A DNA stretch of 64,000 nucleotides from Gallionella sp. Its GTDB lineage: Bacteria > Pseudomonadota > Gammaproteobacteria > Burkholderiales > Gallionellaceae. The notes under the pieces are model-generated. The model searched no databases, was not told where the DNA came from, and saw only the letters and a program-made list of their open reading frames with translations. The stretch lies in assembly GCA_028714895.1 (NCBI GenBank), contig JAQTLM010000001.1, positions 62,001-126,000 of the forward strand, in the 5' to 3' direction. The position numbers and the translations under genes are program-made. This document shows, in pieces, positions 29,106-38,539 of the stretch. Numbering within the stretch: position 1 is the stretch's first letter; each line of letters begins with the position of its first letter.

Positions 29106-29167
29106 ATGGCGGCAAACTTACGAAATTCGTATTTTATGCAACCAACTTAACCATGAAGGGAGTGGCA

Positions 29168-29788
29168 ATGAAAAAGGTATTGGCAGGTCTATGTGTTGCA
29201 GCAACGATGCTGGGGGTTTCCGGTGCTGCATTTGCCGGTGACGATGGCTGGTATGTGCTGGGTGGGGCTGGGCAAACAACGGGCAGTGGTGATAAGTCAA
29301 GTATGGATAGTGCGCTGATAGCAGCGGGAGCAACCGGGTTCTCATCCAGCTTGAGCAAACCCACGGTATACAAGTTGCAAGCCGGCTATCAAATAAATAA
29401 GAATTTTGCTGTTGAGGGTGGTTACCTTGGTTCGAATAATGAGACCTACACCGCCACTGGGGGTAACCTTGCTGGTCCAGTTACAGTATCAGCCAGCATT
29501 ACCGGTTGGAATTTGACTGCGGTTGGTATCTTGCCCTTGGCTAATCAATTTAGTTTATTGGGCAAACTTGGTGTTGCTGATATTCGTGTGTCAGGCACCG
29601 TAACTGGCCCTGGCGGCGCTATAGGCGCGAGCGGTTCTAAAACCGACTTAACCTATGGTATTGGTGCGAAGTATGACTTTACCAACGCTGTTTTTGCGCG
29701 ATTCGATGTGGATAGCTACAAGGTCGGCAGCTCTGCTTCTTCTTCCCGCAATACTGTGTGGATGATTGACGTAGGTTATAAGTTCTAA
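29168..29788 (+). CDS. OmpA-like outer-membrane beta-barrel protein
   Basis: A 206-residue exported protein. GAAGGGAG precedes the ATG at 29168; an in-frame ATG 15 nt upstream overlaps that site and is rejected. The signal peptide ends AFA|GDDGWYVLGG. The barrel shows LQAGYQINKNFAVEGGYLGS, LLGKLGVADIRV and a terminal DVGYKF, the BAM signal. The layout matches the 17550-18128 gene, with different sequence. Base composition is lower in GC than neighbouring housekeeping genes. Confidence 0.87.
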   Translation: MKKVLAGLCVAATMLGVSGAAFAGDDGWYVLGGAGQTTGSGDKSSMDSALIAAGATGFSSSLSKPTVYKLQAGYQINKNFAVEGGYLGSNNETYTATGGNLAGPVTVSASITGWNLTAVGILPLANQFSLLGKLGVADIRVSGTVTGPGGAIGASGSKTDLTYGIGAKYDFTNAVFARFDVDSYKVGSSASSSRNTVWMIDVGYKF

Positions 29789-29812
29789 TTTTTCCGCTAC
29801 AACGGTTAAACG

Positions 29813-29838
29813 AATAGCCCACCGAGGTGGGCTATTTT
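29813..29838 (+). terminator. Terminator of the second barrel gene
   Basis: AATAGCCCACC and GGTGGGCTATT pair over a 2-nt GA loop, followed by TTGTTGG. The run of T is short, so strength is uncertain. Confidence 0.65.
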
Positions 29839-29855
29839 GTTGGTGCAGCCAAACC

Positions 29856-31052
29856 TCAGTTAACCGATATAAACTGCTTCCTGAACCCCACCACTTTTTG
29901 CAGGTACTGGCGCGTCTCGGCGTAGGGAAGTTGTTGACGCAGCTTGTCATACACGGCAGGTGCCGCCATCCGGTTGATGGCAGCAATGGCAGCATCGCGT
30001 TGTTTGGCTGAACCGCCGAAGGTGCGCAGCACGTTGCTCGAGCCGGTGTTGTAGGCGGAGATGACGCAGTATTCGCGCGACACCGGGTCGGCCACTTCTT
30101 CCAGTTCGTCGAAAGCCAGCACGTTCAGATACGCCGTGCCCAGTTCGATATTATTCTCCGCATTGAACAGGTATTGCTTGCTGGGCATTTCGTTCGCGCC
30201 CTTGGCGCGTTTATAGGCGTCGCGTCCGCCGCTGCTGGGCACCAGTTGCATCAGGCCATAAGCGGGTGCGGGGCTGACCGCGAACGGATTGAAGTTGCTC
30301 TCGGTGCGCATGATGGCGAATACCAGGCTGGGGCTGATGCCGTAAGTTTTGGCGTATCGCTCCACCAGCGGGCGATATTTTTCCGCCTGCTTGCTGGAGA
30401 AGCTGCTGACCATCGCGAACTTCACCAGGCGCGCCTGTTTGCTGCCCGCATCGGTGCTGACGCTACGGGTTTGCGCGAGGTTGACCAATCCTGCGGCGAA
30501 ACGCTCGGCCTGCTCCGGCGTGGCGATGGCGCGCCCCTTGTCGTCGAGCACCAACCCCAGCAGATAGGGGTCGCGTTCGCCGGTCAATTTGATCGAGCTG
30601 TCCGAAAACAGGTCGACCGCGCGCGGGTCGTCGGGGGTGAGCAGCGTGGTGACGATGGCGTCCTTCAGGCTGCCGGCGGGATTTTTTTCATCCAGCGTCT
30701 CGACGGTGATCTCGCCGCGGTCGAAATCCACAATGGCGCGTGAGAGGTAGCCCTGCGTGTATTTGACGTAGTGGGTGCGGTCGGGCAGGCGCGCTTCCTT
30801 CTTGCCCCATTTCTTGCCGGCATTGCCGCGCAGGATGTCCATCAGCCGTTCAAAGTCGCGCTGCACGCCCTTCAGGTCGTTGGCGAGTTGCACGGGATTG
30901 CGCATATAGCTGAGTTTCTTGCGTTTGAGCAGCGCGCGCGCCGCCGCTTCCGGGCTGCTGCTGGTGGCAACGGTGATGACGTTGCCGGTCGATACGCTGC
31001 TGCACGAGGTGAGCAGCAGCAGGGCGATGAAAGCGAGAATGAAGTTACGCAT
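29856..31052 (-). CDS. MltC-like membrane-bound lytic murein transglycosylase
   Basis: A lipoprotein transglycosylase acting on peptidoglycan from the inner leaflet of the outer membrane. The start at 31052 gives MRNFILAFIALLLLTSC, a lipoprotein signal with lipobox LTSC. A DUF3393-type N-terminal domain (LMDILRGNAGKKWGKKEARLP...) precedes the SLT domain with catalytic Glu in AIMRTESNFNPFAVS, then AYGLMQLVP and ISAYNTGSSNV. The length of 398 fits MltC. Upstream sequence up to 31118 is a repeat and not part of the gene. Confidence 0.9.
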   Translation of the reverse strand: MRNFILAFIALLLLTSCSSVSTGNVITVATSSSPEAAARALLKRKKLSYMRNPVQLANDLKGVQRDFERLMDILRGNAGKKWGKKEARLPDRTHYVKYTQGYLSRAIVDFDRGEITVETLDEKNPAGSLKDAIVTTLLTPDDPRAVDLFSDSSIKLTGERDPYLLGLVLDDKGRAIATPEQAERFAAGLVNLAQTRSVSTDAGSKQARLVKFAMVSSFSSKQAEKYRPLVERYAKTYGISPSLVFAIMRTESNFNPFAVSPAPAYGLMQLVPSSGGRDAYKRAKGANEMPSKQYLFNAENNIELGTAYLNVLAFDELEEVADPVSREYCVISAYNTGSSNVLRTFGGSAKQRDAAIAAINRMAAPAVYDKLRQQLPYAETRQYLQKVVGFRKQFISVN

Positions 31053-31082
31053 GGTTATGGTGCCGGCATGGCAAAACACTGC

Positions 31083-31166
31083 CGTTCGCCCTGAGCTTGT
31101 CGAAGGGTAAGCGTCCATGCACTTTGACTATGTCCAAGACATGCTTCGACAAGCTCAGCATGAACG
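31083..31166. repeat. Inverted repeat pair upstream of the mltC-like gene
   Basis: CGTTCGCCCTGAGCTTGTCG (31083-31102) faces GCTTCGACAAGCTCAGCATG (31143-31162) plus AACGG. It belongs to the CCTTCGACAGGCTCAGG family, here as a long hairpin between divergent-looking transcripts. Confidence 0.8.
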
Positions 31167-31201
31167 GAATCAGAAGATTTTTATGCTGATCCATAGAAGG
31201 C

Positions 31202-33994
31202 CTATCCGCTGTTCCTCAACCCGGTGGCAATGCCGTTGATCGTCAGGTGGATCGCGCGCTTCACCAGCATATCGTCGTCCCCGGCGCGGTGCCGTAGCAG
31301 CAGCGCCACTTGCAGGTGGTTGAGCGGATCGATGTACGGGGTGCGCGTCAGCAGGCTGCGCGCGAACGCCGGGTTGTCCTGCAGCAGCGTGGTGTTGCCG
31401 GTCACGGCGAACAGCATTACCACGGTATCCTCCCATTCGCGGCTGATCGCGCCGAAGACCCGTTCGCGCAGCTCCCTGTCTTCCACCAACTCGGCATAAC
31501 GTGAGGAGATGCCCATGTCGGTCTTGGACAGCACCATGTCCATGTTGGACATCAGGCCGCGAAAGAACGGCCAGTTCCGGTACATCGTTCGCAGCTGCGC
31601 GAGCCCGGCCTCGCCCTCGCGCTCGACAAAGCGTTTTACCGCGCTGCCGTAGCCGAACCAGCCGGGCAGCAGCGTGCGGCTCAGGCTCCAGCTGAATACC
31701 CAGGGTATCGCGCGCAAATCCTCGATGCGATCCGATGCCTTGCGCGCCGAAGGGCGGCTGCCGATGTTGAGTTCGGCGATCTCGCGGATCGGGGTCGCGG
31801 CGAAGAAGAAATCGGTGAAGCCGGGCGTCTCGTACACCAGCTCGCGGTACGCGGCGAACGCGTCGCGGCTCAGCGCCTCCATGATGCGGTGGTATTCCGG
31901 CATCGCGCTGTCCGCGCCGTGGTGGTGCAGCAGCGTGGCCTCCAGGGTTGCGGCGATCAGCGTCTCCAGGTTGCGCCGGCCGATCTCCGGATTGGAGTAT
32001 TTGCTGGCGATCACTTCGCCCTGCTCGGTGATGCGGATTTGCCCGTTCACGCTGCCCGGCGGTTGCGCCAGGATCGCGTCGTAGCTCGGGCCGCCGCCGC
32101 GCCCGACGGTGCCGCCGCGCCCGTGGAACAGGCGCAGTTCGATGCCGTGCCTGGCGAATACCTGCACCAGTTCCAGTTCGGCCTTGTACAGTTCCCAGTT
32201 GGCGGTGAGATAGCCGCCGTCCTTGTTGCTGTCGGAATAGCCGAGCATCACTTCCTGCGTGTTGCCGCAGCTGGCCAGCAGCTTGCGGTAATACGGAATG
32301 GCGAACAGTTCGTCCATGATGGCGCCGCAGCCGCGCAGGTCTTCGATGGTCTCGAACAGCGGGACGATATTGATATGCAAGACGGGGTTGACATGCAGGG
32401 TAGGGTTCTTGCCGCCTTTCAGCAGGCCTACCTGTTGCAGCATCAGCGCGAGTTCCAGCAGGTCGCTCACCGCATCGGTCTTGGAGATGATGTGGTTGGG
32501 CAGCGCGGCGCGACCGAAGCGTTGATGGATTTGCGCGGCGGTCTGCATGATGCGCAACTCGCTCTGTACCACGTCGGAATATTGCCTCATTTCGGCAAGC
32601 AGCGGTTTGCCATCCTGCAGCGCGGCCAACAAGACCTCGCGCCGCTCGGTTTCATCGAGGTCTTTATAGTTGGCCTTGCCGCTGCTGTGCGAGAAGAGCT
32701 CGGTCACGGTCTGTTCGTGAATCGCGCTGTGCTGGCGCATGTCCAGCGGCGCCAGATGGAAGCCAAATACTTCGGCGGCGCGGCGCAGGCTGGCGATCCG
32801 CCCGCGCGCCAGACATATCGCGCCGTGCTTGAACAGCGAGTCGATCAGCACATCCAGATCGGCGATGAATTCCTGTGGCGTGGGGTAAGGTTTGGCATCT
32901 GTACCCAGCGGCGGCAGGTGCGCGATTTCGTGGCCGAGCAGTTTTGCGGTCGATGACAGGCGCGCATAGATCAGGTTCAGCGCGCGGCGGTAGGGTTCGT
33001 CTGCGCGCGCAGTGTCCTTGTCCGGCGAAACATCGGAGAGCTTGCGCAATGCGTCGCTGACCTCGACGAGATGGTCTGTCAGGCTCAGGCGCCTGCCGAG
33101 AATATAGGTTTCATTCAGGTAGTGTTCGAACGCCAGCGCGGAATGCTGCTGCACCGCGTCCAGCATCACATCGTAAGTAACGAAAGGGTTGCCGTCGCGG
33201 TCGCCGCCGATCCAGCTGCCCACGCGCAACAGCGGCGGAATGCGGATGTCCTTGCCGAAGCGTGCCCCCAGTTGTTTTTCCAGATGGGCGTAAATCCTTG
33301 GGATTTCATTGAGGAAGGTGTAGCGGTAATACTCCAGCCCGTTGTTGATCTCGTCGCGCACGGTCAGTTTGGCGGTGCGCAACATGCGCGTCTGCCACAG
33401 GATCAGCACGAAGCGGTGCAGGGTTTCCTCGTTCTCGGCGAGGTCATCCGGCGTCATGTCGATGCGGTCGCGTTCGGACAACAGGCGCGAAATGCTCAAC
33501 TGGCAGTCGAGTATGCTTTTGCGCTGCACTTCGGTGGGATGCGCGGTCAATACCGGCGAGATCAGCGCGCTGTCCAGAAAGGCTTGCAGGGTTTTTTTGT
33601 TAATACGCTTTTCTTCGAGGCGTTTCAGCGCGAGCGGCAGGCTGCCGTTTTTCGGCGCGCTGCCGGCCTTGAGGTGGGCGCGATGGCGGCGGTTGTGGTG
33701 CAGGTCTTCGGCGATATTGGATAGTTGCGAAAAGTAGCTGAAGGCGCGCACCACGATCAGTGTTTCGCCGGGCGACAGCGCATCCAGCATCTGCTCGAGC
33801 TGCACGCGGTCGCGGTCATCCTGCGTCCTGCGGAAACGTATCGCGGCGCGGCGCACGTTCTCGATCAGCTGAAAGGACGCCTCGCCCTCCTGCTCGCGCA
33901 GCGTCTCACCGAGGATGCGGCCAAGCAGGCGCGCGTCTTCGCGCAGCGGCAAATCCTTGCTGGAAATATCGGCGGGGGCGGCAATCAGATTCAT
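31202..33994 (-). CDS. ppc: Phosphoenolpyruvate carboxylase
   Basis: Anaplerotic enzyme that carboxylates PEP to oxaloacetate. The start at 33994 gives MNLIAAPADISSKDLPLRED and 930 residues; an ATG at 34018 would add eight. Motifs are LTAHPTEVQRKS (catalytic His), SWIGGDRDGNPFV, FHGRGGTVGRGGGPSY and the C-terminal LTINGIATGLRNSG. It is somewhat longer than the E. coli enzyme (883). Longer upstream readings run through hemC antisense and are rejected. It is divergent from hemC across about 65 bp. Confidence 0.96.
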   Translation of the reverse strand: MNLIAAPADISSKDLPLREDARLLGRILGETLREQEGEASFQLIENVRRAAIRFRRTQDDRDRVQLEQMLDALSPGETLIVVRAFSYFSQLSNIAEDLHHNRRHRAHLKAGSAPKNGSLPLALKRLEEKRINKKTLQAFLDSALISPVLTAHPTEVQRKSILDCQLSISRLLSERDRIDMTPDDLAENEETLHRFVLILWQTRMLRTAKLTVRDEINNGLEYYRYTFLNEIPRIYAHLEKQLGARFGKDIRIPPLLRVGSWIGGDRDGNPFVTYDVMLDAVQQHSALAFEHYLNETYILGRRLSLTDHLVEVSDALRKLSDVSPDKDTARADEPYRRALNLIYARLSSTAKLLGHEIAHLPPLGTDAKPYPTPQEFIADLDVLIDSLFKHGAICLARGRIASLRRAAEVFGFHLAPLDMRQHSAIHEQTVTELFSHSSGKANYKDLDETERREVLLAALQDGKPLLAEMRQYSDVVQSELRIMQTAAQIHQRFGRAALPNHIISKTDAVSDLLELALMLQQVGLLKGGKNPTLHVNPVLHINIVPLFETIEDLRGCGAIMDELFAIPYYRKLLASCGNTQEVMLGYSDSNKDGGYLTANWELYKAELELVQVFARHGIELRLFHGRGGTVGRGGGPSYDAILAQPPGSVNGQIRITEQGEVIASKYSNPEIGRRNLETLIAATLEATLLHHHGADSAMPEYHRIMEALSRDAFAAYRELVYETPGFTDFFFAATPIREIAELNIGSRPSARKASDRIEDLRAIPWVFSWSLSRTLLPGWFGYGSAVKRFVEREGEAGLAQLRTMYRNWPFFRGLMSNMDMVLSKTDMGISSRYAELVEDRELRERVFGAISREWEDTVVMLFAVTGNTTLLQDNPAFARSLLTRTPYIDPLNHLQVALLLRHRAGDDDMLVKRAIHLTINGIATGLRNSG

Positions 33995-34061
33995 ACGAAA
34001 AAGCGCGACGTTCCTCATGTTAGAATGTACCGCGTATTTTTGATAAATTTCAGGAAATCCG

Positions 34062-35015
34062 ATGAGCCAGGCACCTTCAACTTCGCAACCTTTTCCCTCC
34101 CGTCTGGTGATCGCTTCGCGTGAAAGCGCGCTGGCCATGTGGCAGGCCGAACACATCCGGGACAGGCTGCGCGCATTATATCCACAAACCGAAGTCAGCA
34201 TTTTGGGCATGACCACGCAGGGCGACCAGATTCTCGATGTGACGCTGTCCAAGATCGGCGGCAAGGGACTGTTCGTAAAAGAGCTGGAAACCGCACTGGA
34301 AGACGGGCGCGCCGACCTCGCCGTGCATTCGCTGAAGGATGTGCCGATGCATATGCCGGAAGGATTCGTGCTGGCCGCTATCGGCGAACGCGAAGATCCG
34401 CACGATGCGTTTGTCTCGAATCAATATGCAAGCTTGGCCGCATTGCCGTCAGGCAGCGTGGTGGGCACCTCCAGTCTGCGGCGCGAGAGCCAGTTGCGCG
34501 CGCGCTTTCCGCATTTGAAGATCGAACCGCTGCGCGGCAACGTGCAGACCCGTTTGCGCAAGCTGGATGAAGGGCAATATGCCGCCATCATTCTTGCCGC
34601 AGCCGGGCTGAAGCGCCTGGGGCTGGGCGAGCGCATCCGCAACGTCATTTCCAGCGAAGACAGCCTGCCCGCCGTCGGGCAGGGCGCATTGGGCATCGAA
34701 TGTCGCGCCGATCGTGCCGATGTGATCACCTTGTTGCAACCGCTGCACCATGCCGATACCGCCGCCTGCGTGCTGGCGGAACGCGCCATGAGCCGCGTTC
34801 TGGCCGGCAGTTGCCAGGTGCCGCTGGGCGGCTTTGCCGAAGTGCGGAACGGCAAGCTGCGCATGCGTGGCTTCGTCGCCAGCCCGGATGGTTTGCGTAT
34901 GGTGCGCGCCGAGCTGACCGGCGAGATCGCCGATCCCGAAGCGTTGGGCAAACGGGTTGCCGATGCCTTGCTGGCCCAAGGCGCGGGTGAAATTCTTGCT
35001 GCCCTGAATGGTTAA
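34062..35015 (+). CDS. hemC: Porphobilinogen deaminase (hydroxymethylbilane synthase)
   Basis: Polymerises four porphobilinogens for tetrapyrrole synthesis. The 317-residue protein has [39 protein letters not shown], the [10 protein letters not shown] arginine pair and Cys251 in [10 protein letters not shown], which carries the dipyrromethane cofactor. SD AGGAAATCC lies upstream. It overlaps hemD by 8 nt. A TGATAAATT near 34042 is a possible -10. Confidence 0.97.
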   Translation: MSQAPSTSQPFPSRLVIASRESALAMWQAEHIRDRLRALYPQTEVSILGMTTQGDQILDVTLSKIGGKGLFVKELETALEDGRADLAVHSLKDVPMHMPEGFVLAAIGEREDPHDAFVSNQYASLAALPSGSVVGTSSLRRESQLRARFPHLKIEPLRGNVQTRLRKLDEGQYAAIILAAAGLKRLGLGERIRNVISSEDSLPAVGQGALGIECRADRADVITLLQPLHHADTAACVLAERAMSRVLAGSCQVPLGGFAEVRNGKLRMRGFVASPDGLRMVRAELTGEIADPEALGKRVADALLAQGAGEILAALNG

Positions 35016-35946
35016 CGGGCAGGCCCGTTTCCCTCACCCCAACCATCTCCCGATGGAAACTCCCTCTCCTCAATCCTCTCCCGCAAGCGGGAGAGGAAGC
35101 GAACGAGAAGAGCAATTATTAATTCCTGCGGGCGAGGGGGCAAACGAATCGCTGCGCGAGTTGCACATTAACCAACCGCTTGCCGGACTGAAGATCGCCG
35201 TTACGCGGCCGCGTGACCAGGCTGCGCAACTGGCGCGGTGCATTGAGCAGGCGGGCGGCATTCCGTTGCTGTTTCCGCTGCTGGATATCGCGGCGGCGCA
35301 GGATAGTCAAACGCTGCACGAACAAATTTCCCGCCTCGCCCAATTCAACCTTGCCATCTTCATCAGCCCGAATGCCGTGCAGTACGGCATGGCGGCGGTT
35401 CGTGCTGCGGGGGATTTGCCGCCTGCTTTACGCATTGCCACGGTCGGGCAGGGCAGCGCGAAAGTATTGCGTGAAATGGGTGTCGCCGACATCATTGCGC
35501 CTGCCGAGCGTTTTGATAGCGAAGGCTTGCTGGCCTTGCCGGAATTGCAAAATATTGCCGAATGGCGCGTGCTGATTTTTCGCGGCGACGGCGGGCGCGA
35601 GTTGCTGGGTGATACGCTCAGGGCGCGCGGCGCGACGGTGGAATATGCCGCCTGTTACCGGCGCAGCAAGCCGCAGCAGGATGCGGCCGTGTTGCTGGAT
35701 GCCGCGCCGGATGCGTTGACGGTGACGAGCAGCGAGGCGCTGGGCTATCTGTGGCAGATGCTGGACGATGCGCAGCGCGAGGGTTTATGCGGCATACCGT
35801 TGTTCGTGCCGCATAAACGCATTGCCGAACTGGCGCAGCGGCAAGGCTGGCGGCAGGTGCGGCTAACCGATGCGGGGGACGATGGTTTACTATCCGCCCT
35901 GATGGCATGGGGATCAGAAGGCAGAGGACTAAGGGCTAAGGGCTAA
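35008..35946 (+). CDS. hemD: Uroporphyrinogen-III synthase with repeat-derived N-terminus
   Basis: Cyclises hydroxymethylbilane to uroporphyrinogen III. The conserved fold starts only at about residue 56 ([19 protein letters not shown]). The preceding residues ([20 protein letters not shown]... to ...[13 protein letters not shown]) are Pro/Ser/Glu-rich and encoded by nested palindromic repeats. The ATG at 35008 overlaps hemC and keeps coupling; 35053 is another possible ATG, and the gene may once have started near 35160. Known motifs are ISPNAVQYG and [11 protein letters not shown]. The C-terminal [11 protein letters not shown] is repeat-encoded too. Confidence 0.92.
   Translation: MVNGQARFPHPNHLPMETPSPQSSPASGRGSEREEQLLIPAGEGANESLRELHINQPLAGLKIAVTRPRDQAAQLARCIEQAGGIPLLFPLLDIAAAQDSQTLHEQISRLAQFNLAIFISPNAVQYGMAAVRAAGDLPPALRIATVGQGSAKVLREMGVADIIAPAERFDSEGLLALPELQNIAEWRVLIFRGDGGRELLGDTLRARGATVEYAACYRRSKPQQDAAVLLDAAPDALTVTSSEALGYLWQMLDDAQREGLCGIPLFVPHKRIAELAQRQGWRQVRLTDAGDDGLLSALMAWGSEGRGLRAKG
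35030..35146. repeat. Palindromic element in hemD with a 72-nt sequence nested at its apex
   Basis: The outer halves CCCTCACCCCAACCATCTCC (plus CG, ending 35052) and CCTGCGGGCGAGGGGGCAAA (from 35125) equal the two halves of the murC element. Between them lie 72 nt, in frame, which include a palindrome of their own (CCTCTCCCGCAAGCGGGAGA). This looks like one repeat inserted into another. Confidence 0.85.
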
Positions 35947-36008
35947 GGGCTGAGCTACAAGCGGTGCAGCAGTTTTTACTCAGCCCTGAGCCCTCGCACC
36001 CCAGTCCT
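35924..36008. repeat. Heptad-repeat inverted element between hemD and hemX
   Basis: Tandem GGACTAAGGGCTAAGGGCTA heptads at the end of hemD face ACTCAGCCCTGAGCCCTCGC and ACCCCAGTCCTTTT on the right. The right arm is nearly the same as that at 9572-9600 after ftsZ, so the two are copies of one element. Confidence 0.75.
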
Positions 36009-36024
36009 TTTATGAAGGTATTGA

Positions 36025-37176
36025 ATGAGCGAACAAACTCCGCAACCGGATAACGACAGGCAAGATGCTTTAGCCTTGCCCGAACCGCCGCGCCCGGCGC
36101 ATAAAAACCCAGTGGCCGCGATGCTTGCGCGCGTCAGCATCACGCAGATGACGCTGGCGGTGCTGGTGGTGGTCTTCCTGTGGCAATGGCTGGATGGGCA
36201 TCGCGCGATCAGCGACATGCAGCAGCAGCTGGCAAAAAAAATCGCCGAAATGGATGGCGCCAGCAAGGCCAACCAGATGCTGCTGACGCAAAGCCAGGGC
36301 GAAGTGCGCGAGCTGTCTGCCAAGGTGGCGACGCTGGAGACGCGCTATGCCGAGGCGCAAAATCAGCGCGCCGCGCTGGAGGCTTTGTATAATGACCTAT
36401 CGGTAAGCCGCGACGAAACCGCACTGGCGGAAGTCGAACAGATGCTGCTGATTGCCGGGCAGCAATTGCAATTATCGGCCAACGTGAAGGCTGCGTTGAT
36501 CGCCACGCAGAGTGCCGATGCACGTTTGCAGCGCATGGATAGGCCGGCGTTCAACGGGCTGCGCAAGGCCATCAGCCAGGACATGGACAAGTTGCGCGCA
36601 TTGCCCAGCGTGGACATTACCGGCATCAATCTTCAGCTCGATAATCTGATCGCCGCTGTGGACGAGTTGCCGCTGGTTTATCAGCAGCGCGTGGCGAAGA
36701 GGGAGGAGACCGTGCAGGCCGCTGCGCCAAAGAATGAAACGGCCTGGCAGAAGCTGCTGCGCGAAATCTGGCAGGACATAAAACAACTGGTGCGCATCGA
36801 AGATACCGGCAAGGCCGAGATTCCGCTGTTGCCGCCCAATCAGGAATTTTTCCTGCGTGAAAACCTCAAGCTGCGCCTGCTGTCGGCGCGCCTCGCATTG
36901 CTGTCGCGCGACGAAGACGGTTTCAGGCAAGAACTGAAAACCGCGCAGCTCTGGACGGCGCGCCATTTCGACGGAAAATCGAACGAGGGTATGCGGATGT
37001 TGTCCGGGCTGAAGAAGATTGCCGCCTCTCCTGTCAGTATCGAATTGCCGGACGTCAGCCCGAGCCTGCAGGCCGTGCGCAATTACCGTCTGACGCACGA
37101 AAACTCGCCAAAGGCGAGCTTCGAGGGACGGCCAAATGCGCCGGAGCGAAGCCTTGCCAAAAAGACGGCGCGATGA
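36025..37176 (+). CDS. hemX: HemX-like membrane protein of the heme operon
   Basis: A 383-residue inner-membrane protein often annotated as uroporphyrinogen-III C-methyltransferase-like, though no SAM-binding methylase motif is visible. A cytoplasmic Pro-rich start leads to one membrane helix (residues about 38-56), then a coiled coil (about 65-125) and a helical periplasmic domain (EVEQMLLIAGQQLQLSANVK, QEFFLRENLKLRLLSARLALL). The function is not established. The C-terminal 25 residues (NSPKASFEGRPNAPERSLAK...) are encoded by a small CTCGCCAAAGGCGAG hairpin region. It overlaps hemY. Confidence 0.9.
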   Translation: MSEQTPQPDNDRQDALALPEPPRPAHKNPVAAMLARVSITQMTLAVLVVVFLWQWLDGHRAISDMQQQLAKKIAEMDGASKANQMLLTQSQGEVRELSAKVATLETRYAEAQNQRAALEALYNDLSVSRDETALAEVEQMLLIAGQQLQLSANVKAALIATQSADARLQRMDRPAFNGLRKAISQDMDKLRALPSVDITGINLQLDNLIAAVDELPLVYQQRVAKREETVQAAAPKNETAWQKLLREIWQDIKQLVRIEDTGKAEIPLLPPNQEFFLRENLKLRLLSARLALLSRDEDGFRQELKTAQLWTARHFDGKSNEGMRMLSGLKKIAASPVSIELPDVSPSLQAVRNYRLTHENSPKASFEGRPNAPERSLAKKTAR

Positions 37177-38351
37177 AATACCTGCTCTGGACATTGCTGC
37201 TGTTCGCCGCCGCGGTCGCACTGACCACCGCGTCGCATAATCCGGGTTACGTGCTGCTGGTATATCCGCCGTACCGCATCGAGTTGTCGCTCACGCTGTT
37301 CATCGTCCTGTTCATTTCCGTGTTCGTGTTCGGCTACGGGTTGGTGCGCCTGATGATTGCCGCGCTGCAACTGCCGGCGTATGTGCGAAAATTCCGCCTG
37401 GAGCGCGCGCAAACCAAGGCACGCGAGTTGCTGGATGATGCGCTCGGCGCATTTTTCGAAGGGCACTATGCCGCAGCGGAAAAAGCCTCTGCGCGCGCGA
37501 TGGAATTGGGCGACACCTCCGCCCTGCATCCCATCATTGCGGCGCGTTCCGCGCACGAATTGCGCGAATATGAAAAACGCGACACTTATTTGTCCGCCGC
37601 CGAAGGCAAGACTGCCGGCGATTCCACCATGCGCCTGATGGCGGCCACCAAATTCATGCTCGACCAGCGCGACTCGCGCGGCGCGCTACATGCCCTGCAA
37701 GAGTTGCGCGACAGCGGCGTCAAGGGACACCCCGGCGTGTTGTCGCTGGAACTCAAGGCGCAGCAACAGGCAGGCAACTGGGATGAGGTGCTGAACGTGC
37801 TCGAGCAGTTGGAGAAATACGAAGCCATCGACGTGACGGTGGCGGCGCAACTACGCCAACAGGCCTGGCTGGAAAAGATCCGCCAGCAGGAAGATTTGGC
37901 GGGGTTGGCTGACTGCCTGAAAAACATCCCTGCAGATTTCAAGCGGCGCGGCAGGATTGCCGCCACGGCTGCGCAAGCGCTGATCCAGCACGGCGGCAGT
38001 CCGCTCGCGCAGCAACTGCTCTCCGACAGCCTGAATGCGCAATGGGACAGCGAACTGGTCGCGCTGTACGGCGATTGCCAATCCGGCGACGTGATCGAGC
38101 AAATCAGGCAGGCCGAGAAATGGCTCAGCCAGCACAAGGACGACGCCGGACTACTGCTCGCGCTCGGCAAGCTGTGCCTGCACCAGAAGCTGTGGGGCAA
38201 GGCGCAAAGCTACCTAGAGGCCAGTATCAGCGTGTCTCCAAGCCACGCGGCTTACCATGCGCTGGGGCAGCTTGCGGAACAATCGGGCAAAGCCGACGAG
38301 GCGCTAAAATATTACCAGCAGGCGGTTGCGATGAAGGCGGGTGGCGAATAG
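37173..38351 (+). CDS. hemY: HemY-like TPR membrane protein
   Basis: A 392-residue inner-membrane protein of the heme-biosynthesis operon. Two N-terminal helices (residues about 3-22 and 38-62) flank a short loop with the HNPGYVLLVYPPYRIELSL HemY_N motif. The remainder is a helical repeat (TPR) domain, clear near the C-terminus (AAYHALGQLAEQSGKADEAL). It is unrelated to the protoporphyrinogen oxidase of the same name. The start overlaps the hemX stop (ATGA). Confidence 0.92.
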   Translation: MKYLLWTLLLFAAAVALTTASHNPGYVLLVYPPYRIELSLTLFIVLFISVFVFGYGLVRLMIAALQLPAYVRKFRLERAQTKARELLDDALGAFFEGHYAAAEKASARAMELGDTSALHPIIAARSAHELREYEKRDTYLSAAEGKTAGDSTMRLMAATKFMLDQRDSRGALHALQELRDSGVKGHPGVLSLELKAQQQAGNWDEVLNVLEQLEKYEAIDVTVAAQLRQQAWLEKIRQQEDLAGLADCLKNIPADFKRRGRIAATAAQALIQHGGSPLAQQLLSDSLNAQWDSELVALYGDCQSGDVIEQIRQAEKWLSQHKDDAGLLLALGKLCLHQKLWGKAQSYLEASISVSPSHAAYHALGQLAEQSGKADEALKYYQQAVAMKAGGE

Positions 38352-38400
38352 AACCGTCCGAGGCGCGAAGCCTATAGTGGTTGCCTTATTAAAACTTCAG

Positions 38401-38532
38401 TTAGCCACGGATGAACACGGATTTACACGGATAACAATGTGTTGTCACTGCTCTTTCCAATACCGTTCGGGTGAAATGCCAGCCCCTCGCAATATAATGC
38501 TTTATCCGTGCAAATCTGTGGCTCGATTGCGT
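38401..38532. repeat. Inverted element (AGCCACGGAT family)
   Basis: AGCCACGGATGAACACGGAT with TTACACGGATAA at the left faces TTATCCGTGCAAATCTGTGG plus CT at the right. A shorter relative is at 49984-50037. It fills the convergent gap between hemY and the reductase gene. Confidence 0.75.
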
Positions 38533-38539
38533 TTTTTGG

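Noticed and set aside
33995..34264. 90-codon N-terminal extension of ppc
   Set aside because: It reads antisense through hemC and has no family similarity; ATGs at 33994 or 34018 are sufficient.
37090..37170. hemX C-terminal hairpin (CTCGCCAAAGGCGAG) as another repeat family
   Set aside because: Only one copy is visible in the window, so it cannot be called a repeat from this sequence alone.
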